A stretch of 64,000 nucleotides of DNA from JACDER01 sp963842575. GTDB lineage: Bacteria; Actinomycetota; Thermoleophilia; Gaiellales; Gaiellaceae. Below are positions 14,405 through 22,680 of the stretch, piece after piece; the stretch's first letter is position 1; the number at the start of each line of letters is the position of its first letter. The notes under the pieces are model-generated. The model searched no databases. It was not told the origin of the DNA and saw only the letters and a program-made list of their open reading frames with translations. The DNA lies in contig CAWJGS010000003.1 of assembly GCA_963842575.1 (NCBI GenBank), positions 19,214 through 83,213 on the forward strand. Reading direction: 5' to 3'. A program made the translations under genes and the position numbers.

Positions 14405-15378
14405 TGGCCGAGAAGACCTACCTGCAGGCGATCTCCGACGGTCTCCGCCAGGAGATGCAGCACGACAAGCGCGTTTTCGTCATCGGCGAGGACGTCGGCG
14501 TGTACGGCGGGGCCTTCAAGGTCACGCTCGGCTTCCAGGAGGAGTTCGGCCCGTGGCGCGTGATCGACGCGCCGCTCTCCGAGACCGCGATCGTCGCCGG
14601 CTGCACCGGCGCCGCGATCATGGGCATGCGCCCCGTTGCGGAGATGCAGTTCGCCGACTTCATCTCCTGCGCGTGGGACCACCTCGTCACCGTGGCGGCC
14701 AAGCAGCGCTACCGCGCGGGGACACCGGTGCCGATCACCGTCCGCCTGCCTTCCGGCGGCGGCTTCTCGGGCGGGCCGTTCCACTCACAGAACCCGGAGA
14801 GCTCCTTCGCGCACATCTCCGGCCTCAAGATCGTCTGCCCGGCCACGCCGGAGGACGCCAAGGGCCTCCTCGCGAGCGCGATCCAGGATCCGAACCCGTG
14901 CCTCTACTTCGAGCACAAGCACCTGTACCGCCGGATCAAGGCCGAGGTTCCGGACGAGCGCTACACGACGCCGTTCGGCAAGGCCCGGATGCACCGCGAA
15001 GGCAGCGACATCTCCGTCATCACCTGGGGCGCGATGGTGTACACCGCGGACGAGGCGGCCAAGCAGCTCGAGAGCGAGGGCCTTTCGGTCGAGATCCTCG
15101 ACCTGCGCACGCTCATCCCGTGGGACAAGGACGCCGTCCTCGAGTCCGCGGGCAAGACCTCGAAGGTGCTCGTCCTGCACGAGGACACGCGCACCGGCGG
15201 CTTCGGCGCGGAGATCGCCGCGACGATCGCCGAGGAGGGCTTCGAGAACCTCGACGCGCCGGTGAAGCGGATCACCGCTCCCGACTGTCCCGTCCCGTTC
15301 TCCCCGCCGCTCGAGAAGGCGTTCATCCCGCAGGTCGAGGACGTCGTCGCCGGCTTGCGCGACCTCGCGGAGTACTAG
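14404..15378 (+). CDS. 2-oxoacid dehydrogenase E1 beta subunit
   Basis: A 324-residue transketolase-like E1 beta. The N-terminal pyrimidine-binding domain has VFVIGEDVGVYGGAFKVTLG, APLSETAIVAGCTGAAIMGM and EMQFADFISCAWDHL. The C-terminal transketolase domain has ITWGAMVYTADEAAKQLE and VLVLHEDTRTGGFGAEIAAT. It pairs with the E1 alpha upstream to form the heterotetrameric decarboxylase. The start ATG at 14404 shares a base with the E1 alpha stop. E2 starts two bases after the stop. No gene for E3 (dihydrolipoamide dehydrogenase) is nearby. Confidence 0.93.
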   Translation: MAEKTYLQAISDGLRQEMQHDKRVFVIGEDVGVYGGAFKVTLGFQEEFGPWRVIDAPLSETAIVAGCTGAAIMGMRPVAEMQFADFISCAWDHLVTVAAKQRYRAGTPVPITVRLPSGGGFSGGPFHSQNPESSFAHISGLKIVCPATPEDAKGLLASAIQDPNPCLYFEHKHLYRRIKAEVPDERYTTPFGKARMHREGSDISVITWGAMVYTADEAAKQLESEGLSVEILDLRTLIPWDKDAVLESAGKTSKVLVLHEDTRTGGFGAEIAATIAEEGFENLDAPVKRITAPDCPVPFSPPLEKAFIPQVEDVVAGLRDLAEY

Positions 15379-15380
15379 GA

Positions 15381-16733
15381 ATGGCGACCGACACAGCGAT
15401 CGAAGTCGTCATGCCGCAGATGGGCGTCTCCGTGTCGGAGGGGACGATCACCAAGTGGCTGAAGAACGAGGGCGAGGAGATCGCGGCCGACGAGTCGCTG
15501 CTCGAGATCTCCACCGACAAGGTGGACACCGAAGTGCCCAGTCCCGGATCGGGCGTCCTGCTGCAGATCCTCGTCCCCGAGGGCGAGACCGTGGACGTGG
15601 GGACGAAGCTCGCCGTCATCGGCCCCGCCGGCTCGGCGCCTCCCGCGCCGGCCGCCGAGGAGCCGAAGGAGGAGGCGCCGGCGACGCCCGCTCCCGAGCC
15701 TGAACCGGCTCCGGCTCCGCAGGCCGCCGCTCCCGCGGAACCGGCCCCCGCTCCGCCTACCGACGGCGCCGCAGACGGCAAGACCTTCGTCTCGCCCGTC
15801 GTGGCCCGGATCGCAGCGGAGCACGGAGTGGACGTGAGCGCCGTCCCCGGCACCGGCCGCGGCGGCCGCGTGACCAAGAAGGACATCCTCGGCTACATCG
15901 AGGGCGGCGCGCCCGCCGCTCCGGCCCCCGCCGAAGCTCCCGCGGCCCCGGCCGCAGCGCCTGCGGAAGCGCCGGCGCCCGCACCCGCCGCGGCGCCCGC
16001 TGCTCCCGTCACGGCCGAGCAGGGCGAGTCGCTCGAGCCGATGAACGCGATGCGCAGGGGCATCGCCGAGCACATGCGCCGCTCGCTCGACACCGCGGCA
16101 CACGTCACGAGCGCGATCGAGGTGGACATGTCGCAGATCGTCGCCATCCGCTCGAAGCTCAAGAACGACTACCAGAGCAAGTTCGGCGTGAACCCGACCT
16201 ATCTGATCTTCGTCGCGCGCGCCGCAACGGACACGCTGCTCGACTACCCGTGGATCAACGGCGAGATCCGCGGCGACCAGATCGTCACGCGCAACTACGT
16301 CAACCTCGGCTTCGCCGTCGAGCTGGCGGACGGGAAGGGCCTGATCGTCCCCGTCGTCAAGAACGCCGAGGGGCTCAATCTCCTGGGGATGGCACGTGCC
16401 GTCACCGAGATCGCCGAGCGCGCGCGCAACAAGCAGCTGCTGCCGGACGACGTCCAGGGCGGAACGTTCACGATCACCAACCCGGGCGGCTACGGCACCT
16501 TCCACGGCACGCCGGTGATCAGCCAGCCGCAGGCGGCGATCCTCGGCACCTACGCCGTCGTCAAGCGCCCGTGGGTCGTCCAGGACGAGCTCGGCCAGGA
16601 CGTGATCGCGATCCGGCCGATCATGAACCTGACGCTGACCTATGACCACCGGCTCGTGGACGGCGCGCTCGCGGGCCGCTTCCTGCGCGATCTGCGCGAG
16701 AAGCTCGAGAGCTGGGGCGAGGACAAGTACTAG
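15381..16733 (+). CDS. 2-oxoacid dehydrogenase E2, dihydrolipoamide acyltransferase
   Basis: The 450-residue protein has three parts. One N-terminal lipoyl domain carries the lipoyl lysine at Lys47 (EISTDKVDTEV). A peripheral-subunit-binding domain lies at about 135-170 (VARIAAEHGVDVSAVPGTGR). The catalytic domain (about 220-450) ends with the active-site YDHRLVDGALAGRFL. Long Ala/Pro linkers separate them. Lys47 must be lipoylated, and lipB and lipA lie downstream at 19.7 and 25.9 kb. The next gene starts on the last base of the stop codon. Confidence 0.94.
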   Translation: MATDTAIEVVMPQMGVSVSEGTITKWLKNEGEEIAADESLLEISTDKVDTEVPSPGSGVLLQILVPEGETVDVGTKLAVIGPAGSAPPAPAAEEPKEEAPATPAPEPEPAPAPQAAAPAEPAPAPPTDGAADGKTFVSPVVARIAAEHGVDVSAVPGTGRGGRVTKKDILGYIEGGAPAAPAPAEAPAAPAAAPAEAPAPAPAAAPAAPVTAEQGESLEPMNAMRRGIAEHMRRSLDTAAHVTSAIEVDMSQIVAIRSKLKNDYQSKFGVNPTYLIFVARAATDTLLDYPWINGEIRGDQIVTRNYVNLGFAVELADGKGLIVPVVKNAEGLNLLGMARAVTEIAERARNKQLLPDDVQGGTFTITNPGGYGTFHGTPVISQPQAAILGTYAVVKRPWVVQDELGQDVIAIRPIMNLTLTYDHRLVDGALAGRFLRDLREKLESWGEDKY

Positions 16734-17146
16734 TGCAGCGCATCATCCCGATGATCGGGTACGAGGACCCGGCGTCGGCGATCGAGTTCCTGAGCGAGCG
16801 CGTTCGGCTTCGAGGAGGACGAGTCGGAGCGCTACACCGAGCCGGACGGCCGCATCACGCACGCCCAGCTGTCGCTGGGCGAGGCCACGATCATGCTGGC
16901 GAATCCGACTCCCGAGTACCGCTCGCCGAAGTCGCATCGGGCGAGTGCGAGCAGACCGCGCGGATGTACGACAACCCGTGGGTGATCGACGGGAATCTCG
17001 TTGACGTCGACGACGTGGACGCGCACTGCGAGCGGGCGCGGGCAGCCGGCGCGACCATCCTGCGTGAGCCCGCGGATCCCGGCATTGGCCATCGGCTGTA
17101 CTCGGCGGAGGACCTCGAAGGCCACCGCTGGATGTTCAGCGACTGA
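16733..17146 (+). pseudogene. VOC-family (glyoxalase-like) protein with two compensating frameshifts
   Basis: The GTG start shares a base with the E2 stop. The first frame gives QRIIPMIGYEDPASAIEFLS, the second (from about 16797) gives FGFEEDESERYTEPDGRITH and LSLGEATIMLANPTPEYRSP, and the first frame resumes at about 16950 with YDNPWVIDGNLVDVDDVDAH and ends with GHRLYSAEDLEGHRWMFSD. Read across the shifts it is a normal VOC domain of about 138 residues with metal-ligand positions. Two breaks that cancel within 150 bases suggest base-calling errors rather than decay. Confidence 0.7.
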
Positions 17147-18010
17147 GTGTCGTCGCTTCCCTGGGACGACGGCGGCTGGTTCGACGACGCAGCTGCCTGG
17201 ATCGAAGCGCGCGTCGAGCGCCGCGGCGAGCTGGAGCTGCTGCGGACGCGCCCGTGGTCGGCGCTGATCCGCGTCCCCACCTCAGAGGGCAACGCGTGGT
17301 TCAAGGAAACCGCGCCGGTGACGAGATTCGAGTCCGCGCTGACCGAGCGTCTGCTCGCGCTGCGCCCCGACCGCATCCCCCGCGTGATCGCCTCCGAGGA
17401 GACGCGCATGCTCACCGCGGACGCGGGGCCTTCCCTGCGCGTGCTCGCCGAGCGGGGAGCAGCCACACCGCCGTGGGAAGAGATCCTCGCCCTGTATGCC
17501 GAGCTCCAGATCGAGACTGCGGACGCCGTCGACGAGCTGCTCGCTCTCGGCGTCCCCGACAGCCGGCCCGAGACGCTCGGTCACGCCGTCGACGGACCGC
17601 TGCCGCTGACGCTGATCCACGAGGAAGTACACGACGGGAACGTGCACGTGCGCGACGGGCAGCCCGTCTTCATCGACTGGGCCGAAGCGTCGATCTCGCA
17701 CCCGTTCGCCGGAATGACGAACACGCTGCGGATCGTGAGCTGGCGCGCGGGGTGGGACCCCGGGAGCCCCGACGTGCTCGCGCTGCGCGACGCGTACCTG
17801 GATACGTGGACGGAGTTCGCGCCGCTCGACGAGCTGCGTGCGATCTTCACGGAGGCCTATGCGCTTGGCGCGCTTGCGCGGTCGAAGAGTTGGGAGCGCC
17901 TGCTCGAGCCGCTCTCGCCGCCGGCGCGCGAGGACTACCCGCACAACATCGAAGCGTGGCGCGAGATCTACGGGAAGGCCGCCGGGCCGGGCGCCAGCCT
18001 GGGCGCATAG
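17147..18010 (+). CDS. aminoglycoside phosphotransferase/choline kinase-like protein
   Basis: The 287 residues fit the APH fold: an N-lobe with AWFKETAPVTRFESALTERL (Lys and helix-C Glu) and a C-lobe catalytic loop LIHEEVHDGNVHV at about 156-168, then IDWAEASISHPFAG (the metal-binding Asp). The usual catalytic HGD is HEE here, so the general base would be Glu instead of Asp, which may mean altered or no activity. Substrate unknown. GTG start immediately follows the VOC gene stop; the MerR-type promoter of the next gene lies 74 bases past the end. Confidence 0.75.
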   Translation: MSSLPWDDGGWFDDAAAWIEARVERRGELELLRTRPWSALIRVPTSEGNAWFKETAPVTRFESALTERLLALRPDRIPRVIASEETRMLTADAGPSLRVLAERGAATPPWEEILALYAELQIETADAVDELLALGVPDSRPETLGHAVDGPLPLTLIHEEVHDGNVHVRDGQPVFIDWAEASISHPFAGMTNTLRIVSWRAGWDPGSPDVLALRDAYLDTWTEFAPLDELRAIFTEAYALGALARSKSWERLLEPLSPPAREDYPHNIEAWREIYGKAAGPGASLGA

Positions 18011-18084
18011 GCCGTACGCCGCTTCCGCCGCGGCGTCAGGCGATCACGAGGCGCAGCCCGCGCACGCGAAACAGCGAAACGGTC

Positions 18085-18116
18085 TTGCAATCCGTACCGA
18101 GGTACGGGTTTACACT
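18085..18116 (+). promoter_or_regulatory. MerR-type promoter with palindromic operator, leaderless
   Basis: A -35 TTGCAA (18085-18090) and a -10 TACACT (18111-18116) are separated by 20 bases, longer than the usual 17. The spacer is filled by a perfect palindrome, CCGTACC-GA-GGTACGG (18092-18107). This is the classic layout of promoters that MerR proteins activate by DNA distortion. The -10 ends 7 bases before the ATG of the MerR gene itself, so the transcript would start at or beside the start codon. Autoregulation is inferred. Confidence 0.8.
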
Positions 18117-18123
18117 AAGGGAC

Positions 18124-19290
18124 ATGCGGATCGGAGACGTGGCCGAGCGGGCCGGCGTGAACGTCGAGACGCTGCGCTACTACGAGCGCCGCGGCCTGCT
18201 GCCAGAGCCGTTCCGCAGTCCGGGCGGGCATCGCGACTACGACGAGGACACTGTCCGGTTCGTGCGCGCCGTCAAGGAGGCCCAGACACTTGGCTTCTCG
18301 CTCTCGGAGATCGAGGAGTACATGAATCTCACGCGCCGCGCGCCTTCGCGGGCGCCGGAGGAAGCGCGCGAGCGGCTGACAGGGAAGCTCGAGGAGATCG
18401 ATCGCAAGCTCGCCGTCCTGCGCCGGATGCGCGCGGGCGTCGAGCGCGCGCTGTACGAGCGCTGGAGCTCGGTCGACAGCAGCACCTCGGCCGCGGCGTA
18501 CCTCGCCCGCGCCGGCCGCGAGCCGGTGGGCGAGCCGCTGCACGTCACGAACGGCGAGTCGGCGGCGAGCACATTGCGGGAGACGGGCCTCGAGGGAGTC
18601 GTACTCTCCTGGGACGACGTCCTGCACGTCGGACCGCTCGCCTTCGATCCCGCCGAGTCGCGCCGCGTGCGTTCCCGGTTCCTCGCGGAGCAGGGCTGGG
18701 GAGACGCGTCCGCTATCGAGGCTGAGCTCGAGCGCCGCGACGAGTTGCTCGCGCGCGCCGAGCGCGTCGTCCTCTGGTTCGAGCACGACGTCGTCGACCA
18801 GCTCCAGCTCCTCCAGGTCCTCTCGCAACTCGAGCCCGGCACCGAGGCCGAGCTCGTCCAGACGGACGTCTACCTCGGCTCGCTCGAGGCGAGCGAGCTC
18901 GAGGCGCTCGCGCCTGCGCCGATCGACGACGCCACGGTCGACGCGGCCCGCGCGGCCTGGCGCGCCGTCGTCGCGGGCGATCTCGACCTGGACGTTCCGG
19001 AGCTTCCGTATCTCGGATCCGCCCTTCGGCGGTTCGCGGAAGAGCCGGCGCGGACAAAGCGGCAGCTCCTCGACGCGGTGGCGGACGGCCCGCGCACGGC
19101 GGTCCAGCTCTTCCTCGCGAACCAGGAGCAGGAGGAGGCGATCTTCCTCGGCGACACGTGGGCCTACCTCTTCCTGTACGAGCTCTGGGAGGAGGGGAAG
19201 CTCGCGCCGGTGGGCGGAGGGCCGATGCCGCTGCCGCCGCCGCGCGGCGACGCAGCTACATTCGCTTCGACGATGCTGGAGGCCCGCTGA
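18124..19290 (+). CDS. MerR-family regulator fused to a DUF1835 domain
   Basis: This 388-residue protein has two parts. Residues 1-125 are a MerR module: HTH (MRIGDVAERAGVNVETLRYY), wing (GHRDYDEDTVRFVRAVKEAQ) and the dimer coiled coil. Residues 135-388 match DUF1835: LHVTNGESAASTLRETG, VVLSWDDVLHVGPLAF, VVLWFEHDVVDQLQLLQVLS and a C-terminal helical part with LFLANQEQEEAIF. DUF1835 function is unknown; here it would occupy the effector-domain position. No effector cysteine pattern like MerR/CueR is present. A MerR-type promoter lies directly upstream. The stop overlaps the next ATG. Confidence 0.88.
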   Translation: MRIGDVAERAGVNVETLRYYERRGLLPEPFRSPGGHRDYDEDTVRFVRAVKEAQTLGFSLSEIEEYMNLTRRAPSRAPEEARERLTGKLEEIDRKLAVLRRMRAGVERALYERWSSVDSSTSAAAYLARAGREPVGEPLHVTNGESAASTLRETGLEGVVLSWDDVLHVGPLAFDPAESRRVRSRFLAEQGWGDASAIEAELERRDELLARAERVVLWFEHDVVDQLQLLQVLSQLEPGTEAELVQTDVYLGSLEASELEALAPAPIDDATVDAARAAWRAVVAGDLDLDVPELPYLGSALRRFAEEPARTKRQLLDAVADGPRTAVQLFLANQEQEEAIFLGDTWAYLFLYELWEEGKLAPVGGGPMPLPPPRGDAATFASTMLEAR

Positions 19291-19679
19291 TGGACACGGC
19301 CGAGGCAGCCCGGCGCTGGGCGGCGGAATGGCAGCGCGCCTGGACGGAGCACGATCCCGACCGGGTGGCCGCGCTGTACGCCCAGGATGCGATCTTCCGC
19401 ACGTCGCCGTTCCGCGAGCCGCAGGATCCCCGTGCGTACAGCGAGTGGGCCTTTTCCGACGAGGACTCGGCGGAGGTCCGCTTCGGCGAGCCGGTGGCGG
19501 TGAGCGGAGACAGGGCGGTCGTCGAGTGGTGGACGGTCGCGAGGGCGGGCGAGGCAGAGCTGACGCTCGCCGGCGTGTCCCTCCTTCGCTTCGACGGTGC
19601 CGGGATGGTTGTCGAAGAGCACGGGTACTGGAACGAGGAGCCCGGACCGCACGAGCCCTTCGAAGGCTGGGGGCGTTGA
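19290..19679 (+). CDS. SnoaL/NTF2-like protein
   Basis: The 129-residue product is a single NTF2-like cone fold: helix AARRWAAEWQRAWTEHDPDR, then ALYAQDAIFRTSPFR, and the sheet VRFGEPVAVSGDRAVVEWWT and LTLAGVSLLRFDGAGMVVEE. Such domains are used as small enzymes or ligand-binding modules; nothing here fixes the function. The ATG overlaps the TGA of the MerR-DUF1835 gene by one base, and its own stop overlaps the lipB TTG, so it is part of the same transcript and could be the ligand-handling partner of the regulator. Confidence 0.8.
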   Translation: MDTAEAARRWAAEWQRAWTEHDPDRVAALYAQDAIFRTSPFREPQDPRAYSEWAFSDEDSAEVRFGEPVAVSGDRAVVEWWTVARAGEAELTLAGVSLLRFDGAGMVVEEHGYWNEEPGPHEPFEGWGR

Positions 19680-20353
19680 GAGGCGAGGTCGTCCAGCTCG
19701 GCCGGATCGGCTACGAGGAAGCCTGGGAGCTGCAGCGCGCAGTCGCGGACGACGTCCTCGCCGGGACGCGCCCCGACACAGTGCTGTTCCTCGAGCATCC
19801 GCCCGTGATCACCCTCGGCCGCCGCGCCGAGGACGGCGAGCTCCACCTTCCCGCCGCCGCCGACGTCGAGGTGGTCGAGACCGACCGCGGCGGCAAGTCC
19901 ACCTTTCACGGGCCGGGTCAGCTCGTCTGCTATCCGATCCTCGACCTGAACCGGCACGGCCGCGACGTCCGCAAGTACTGCCGCGACCTGGAGGAGGCGA
20001 TCATCCGCACCGCAGCGCCCTTCGGCCTCGAGGCGACGCGTATCGAAGGGCTCACGGGCGTGTGGCTCGAGAGCCCGCCGCGGAAGATCGCCTCCATCGG
20101 CGTGCACATCTCACGCTGGGTGACGACGCACGGCTACGCCCTCAACGTCGACCTCGACCCCGCGCCCTTCACCGACTGGATCACGGCCTGCGGGCTGGAG
20201 GATGCGGCCTTCACCACGATCGCGCGCGAGCTCGGCCGGCCGGTCTCGCTGGACGAGGTCAGGCCCCACGCGGCCGCCGCGATCGCCGAGGTCTTCGAGC
20301 TAGAGCTCGGGGAGCCAGCCCTCGCGGTAAGGGACGCGAGCCCGGCCGGTTGA
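19676..20353 (+). CDS. lipB: octanoyl-[acyl-carrier-protein]:protein N-octanoyltransferase LipB
   Basis: The protein transfers octanoyl groups from ACP to lipoyl domains. Its 225 residues show the LipB blocks: EHPPVITLGRRAEDGELH, TDRGGKSTFHGPGQLVCYPI, KIASIGVHISRWVTTHGYAL with the catalytic Lys, and FTDWITACGLEDAAFTTI with the catalytic Cys. The TTG start at 19676 overlaps the stop of the NTF2-like gene (TTGA), which fixes the start. The substrate E2 subunit is encoded 3 kb upstream and lipA 5.5 kb downstream. Its last 54 bases overlap a convergent cupin gene. Confidence 0.93.
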   Translation: MRGEVVQLGRIGYEEAWELQRAVADDVLAGTRPDTVLFLEHPPVITLGRRAEDGELHLPAAADVEVVETDRGGKSTFHGPGQLVCYPILDLNRHGRDVRKYCRDLEEAIIRTAAPFGLEATRIEGLTGVWLESPPRKIASIGVHISRWVTTHGYALNVDLDPAPFTDWITACGLEDAAFTTIARELGRPVSLDEVRPHAAAAIAEVFELELGEPALAVRDASPAG

Positions 20354-20788
20354 GCGCGGCGGCACGCGCTCGTCCTCCAGGTACTCGATGCCCTTCCGGG
20401 GCAGCCCGCGCCGGCCCACGGCGAGAACGACCGACGGCCCCTTGCCCGCACCGAGCACGGCGTGGGCCGTTCCCGGCGGGCAGTGGAAGTAGTCCCATGC
20501 GCGTAGCTGAACCTCTTCGCCCTCGACGATCGCCAGGCACTCGCCGGCGAGGACGAGGAAACCCTCTTGCGCGGCCTCGCGGTGGTAGGCGCCGATCGCC
20601 TGCCCCGGCTCGAGAACGCTGATGTTGACGCCGAGCTGCGGAAACGGCTTCTTCCCTTCGAAGTTGCAGTAGAAGCCGAACGGTCCGGTGTCGTTCCACC
20701 GCTCCTCGCGCGCGCTGACCACGAACCAGCCGCGCTCGTCGTGAACGAGGCCGTACTTGGTCGTACGCGCGGCCGCTTCGGGGCTCAC
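20300..20788 (-). CDS. cupin-domain protein
   Basis: The 162-residue protein has one cupin barrel. LEPGQAIGAYHREAAQEGFL corresponds to cupin motif 1 (His and Glu metal ligands), and AWDYFHCPPGTAHAVLGAGK to motif 2 (His). GTG 20788 was taken as the start because homologous sequence begins there; the same frame is open back to an ATG at 21034, directly after the surface-protein stop, but that 82-codon stretch has no recognisable features. Possible role: small metal-dependent sugar or hydrophobe-binding enzyme; unknown. Confidence 0.78.
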   Translation of the reverse strand: MSPEAAARTTKYGLVHDERGWFVVSAREERWNDTGPFGFYCNFEGKKPFPQLGVNISVLEPGQAIGAYHREAAQEGFLVLAGECLAIVEGEEVQLRAWDYFHCPPGTAHAVLGAGKGPSVVLAVGRRGLPRKGIEYLEDERVPPRSTGRARVPYREGWLPEL

Positions 20789-21034
20789 GCGCCTAGAGTC
20801 GCACAGAACGGCTGAGCTTAGATGGGTGATGCCATGAGATCGCCGACTGCGGGGCGCGAGCTGGTGCGTCGGGGCGCTGCGGCGGACGCTTGCCGATGCC
20901 GGAAGCATCGGTGAGCGGTCGACGCGGCGAAGCGCAGGCACGGTGGAGGCCGGCTCCGCCGGCCGCAGCGTGCCGGAGCGGCCCAGGCGTGCCAGATCGC
21001 GCAGCCGCACGCGCGAGATCGTGGCATCAACCAT
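20789..21034. other. intergenic region with a GC hairpin
   Basis: No convincing gene is seen. GGCCGGC (20948-20954) and GCCGGCC (20958-20964) form a 7-bp hairpin with a 3-base loop, possibly a terminator between the leftward surface-protein gene and the cupin gene. One leftward frame is open throughout, from an ATG at 21034 (VDATISRVRLRDLARLGRSG) into the cupin gene, but its composition looks like untranslated GC-rich sequence. Confidence 0.35.
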
Positions 21035-22680
21035 CTAGGTCACGGTGATGACCGGCTGCGAAGCGAGCAGCGTCAGCGTCCCCGCACTCGACGACTTCTC
21101 GAGGGTCTGCCACGTCTGCGCCCCGTCGCGGCGGAGGCGGTCGCCCCGGGGCCCCCGCTACTCGTCTCGCCGTACACGATCGTGAGGGTCTGTCCCCCCG
21201 CGAGCGTGACGCCCGACACCGTGATCCGCTGAGCGGAGACACTGAGCGTCCCGGTCGTCGCCGTCGAGTAGCCTGCGGCGGTCGAGGTCGTCGACGGCGG
21301 AGTCCACCCGGTCGGGACGGTCACCCGGACGGCACCGCTCACGAGCCCACCCTGCGCGGCCGTATACGTGAACGTGATCCGGTTGGCGGTCGAGGAGTGG
21401 ACGACCGTGTCAGGCGAGCGGGCGATCGAGCCCGAGCCGTCGGCGGAGATGACAGTGACGGCGGGCTGTGAGGCGAGGCTCGCGAGCGTTCCCGCGGCCG
21501 TCGAACGCTCTTGGGCCGTCCAGGGTGGGCTCCCGCTGCTCGCCGGCGCCGCCACACCAGGTCCGGTCGCGGCCTTCGAGCCGTACACGATCGTCAGCTT
21601 CCCGCCCGCGGCGAGGTTGAGGCCCGTGACGTCAATCGTTTGTCCGGAAAGGACGAGCGTGCCGGCGCTGCTCGTCGTGTAGCTCGGATCGGTACCCGTC
21701 GCCGACGGGGCGGGCCAGCCGGCCGGGACGGTGATCGCGACCTCGCCCGCGGCCATTCCGCCGCTTGCGGCCGTGTAGGTGAGCGTGATCGTGTTGCCGC
21801 CTGATCCGGGCCTCACCCAGGTCGGCGTGGGCGTGACCGTCCCGGAGCCGTCGGCGGCGCGGACGGAGACGACAGGCTGCGACGAAAGGTTTTTCAAGAC
21901 GCCGTTCAGCGTCGACTTCTCCACAACCGGCCACGCCTGCGCAGGAGAGGGTGCGCCCGGCGCGTTCGCGCCCGGACCGCCGGATGCCTTCGAGCCGTAG
22001 ACGATCGTGAGCGTCTGCCCCGCGGCAAGCGTCACGCCCGAGACGCTGATCTGCTGGCCCGATACGCTCGCCGAGCCTTTGTCCGTGGTTGTGTACCCGC
22101 GGGCGCTCCCGTCCACCGTCGAGGGCGCGCTCCACCCGCTCGGGACCGTCAGCCGCACGAGGCCGCCGACGAGACCGCCTGTAGCAGCCGTGTAAGTGAA
22201 CGTGAGCGTGCGTCCGGTCGAGGCCGCGCTTACCGCCGCGGGAGTCACCGCCATCGCCCCGGAGCCGTCGGCCGCAGCGACGGTGATGACCGGAGACGAG
22301 GACAGTGGCACCAACGACCCGCCCGCGGTCGAGCGCTGCTGCGCCTGCCATGTCTGGTCGGCGGGTGTCGATGGCGCGGTCGCGCCGGTCCCGCCGGAGG
22401 CCCTCGACCCGTATGTGATCGTCACCTTCTGCCCCACGGTCCGGGTGAGCCCCGAGACGGTGATCGTCTGCCCGGAGGTCGAGACGATGCCGGGGGTCGC
22501 CGTCGTGTAGCCCGGCGTCCCGACAGTCGTCGAGGGAGCATTCCACCCGGCAGGCACCTCGAGCGTGAGCGCGCCGTTCGCGAGCCCACCGGCCGCAGCG
22601 GTGTAGGTGAACGTGATCGTCCTGCCGGTCTGGCCGGCCGAAACGGCAGCCGTCGGCGTCGTCAGCGTGCCGGTCGCGAT
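21035..22680 (-). repeat. four tandem copies of a ~410-bp coding repeat
   Basis: Unit boundaries lie at about 22680, 22260, 21840 and 21425. Each unit encodes about 137 residues with the order FTYTAAxGGL, VPxGWxAPS, a Tyr-Thr-Thr stretch, SGQxIxVSG, LTIVYGSKAxGGPGAxAP, a Trp-Gln-rich strand, STxxGxLxxLxSxPVVxVxA and ADGSG. The units have diverged in sequence, so they are old duplications and not a recent slippage array. The same unit ends a separate gene at the right window edge. Confidence 0.8.

Noticed and set aside
20789..21034. N-terminal extension of the cupin gene from an ATG at 21034
   Set aside because: The frame is open, but the 82 residues look like untranslated GC-rich sequence, and the cupin fold begins at GTG 20788.
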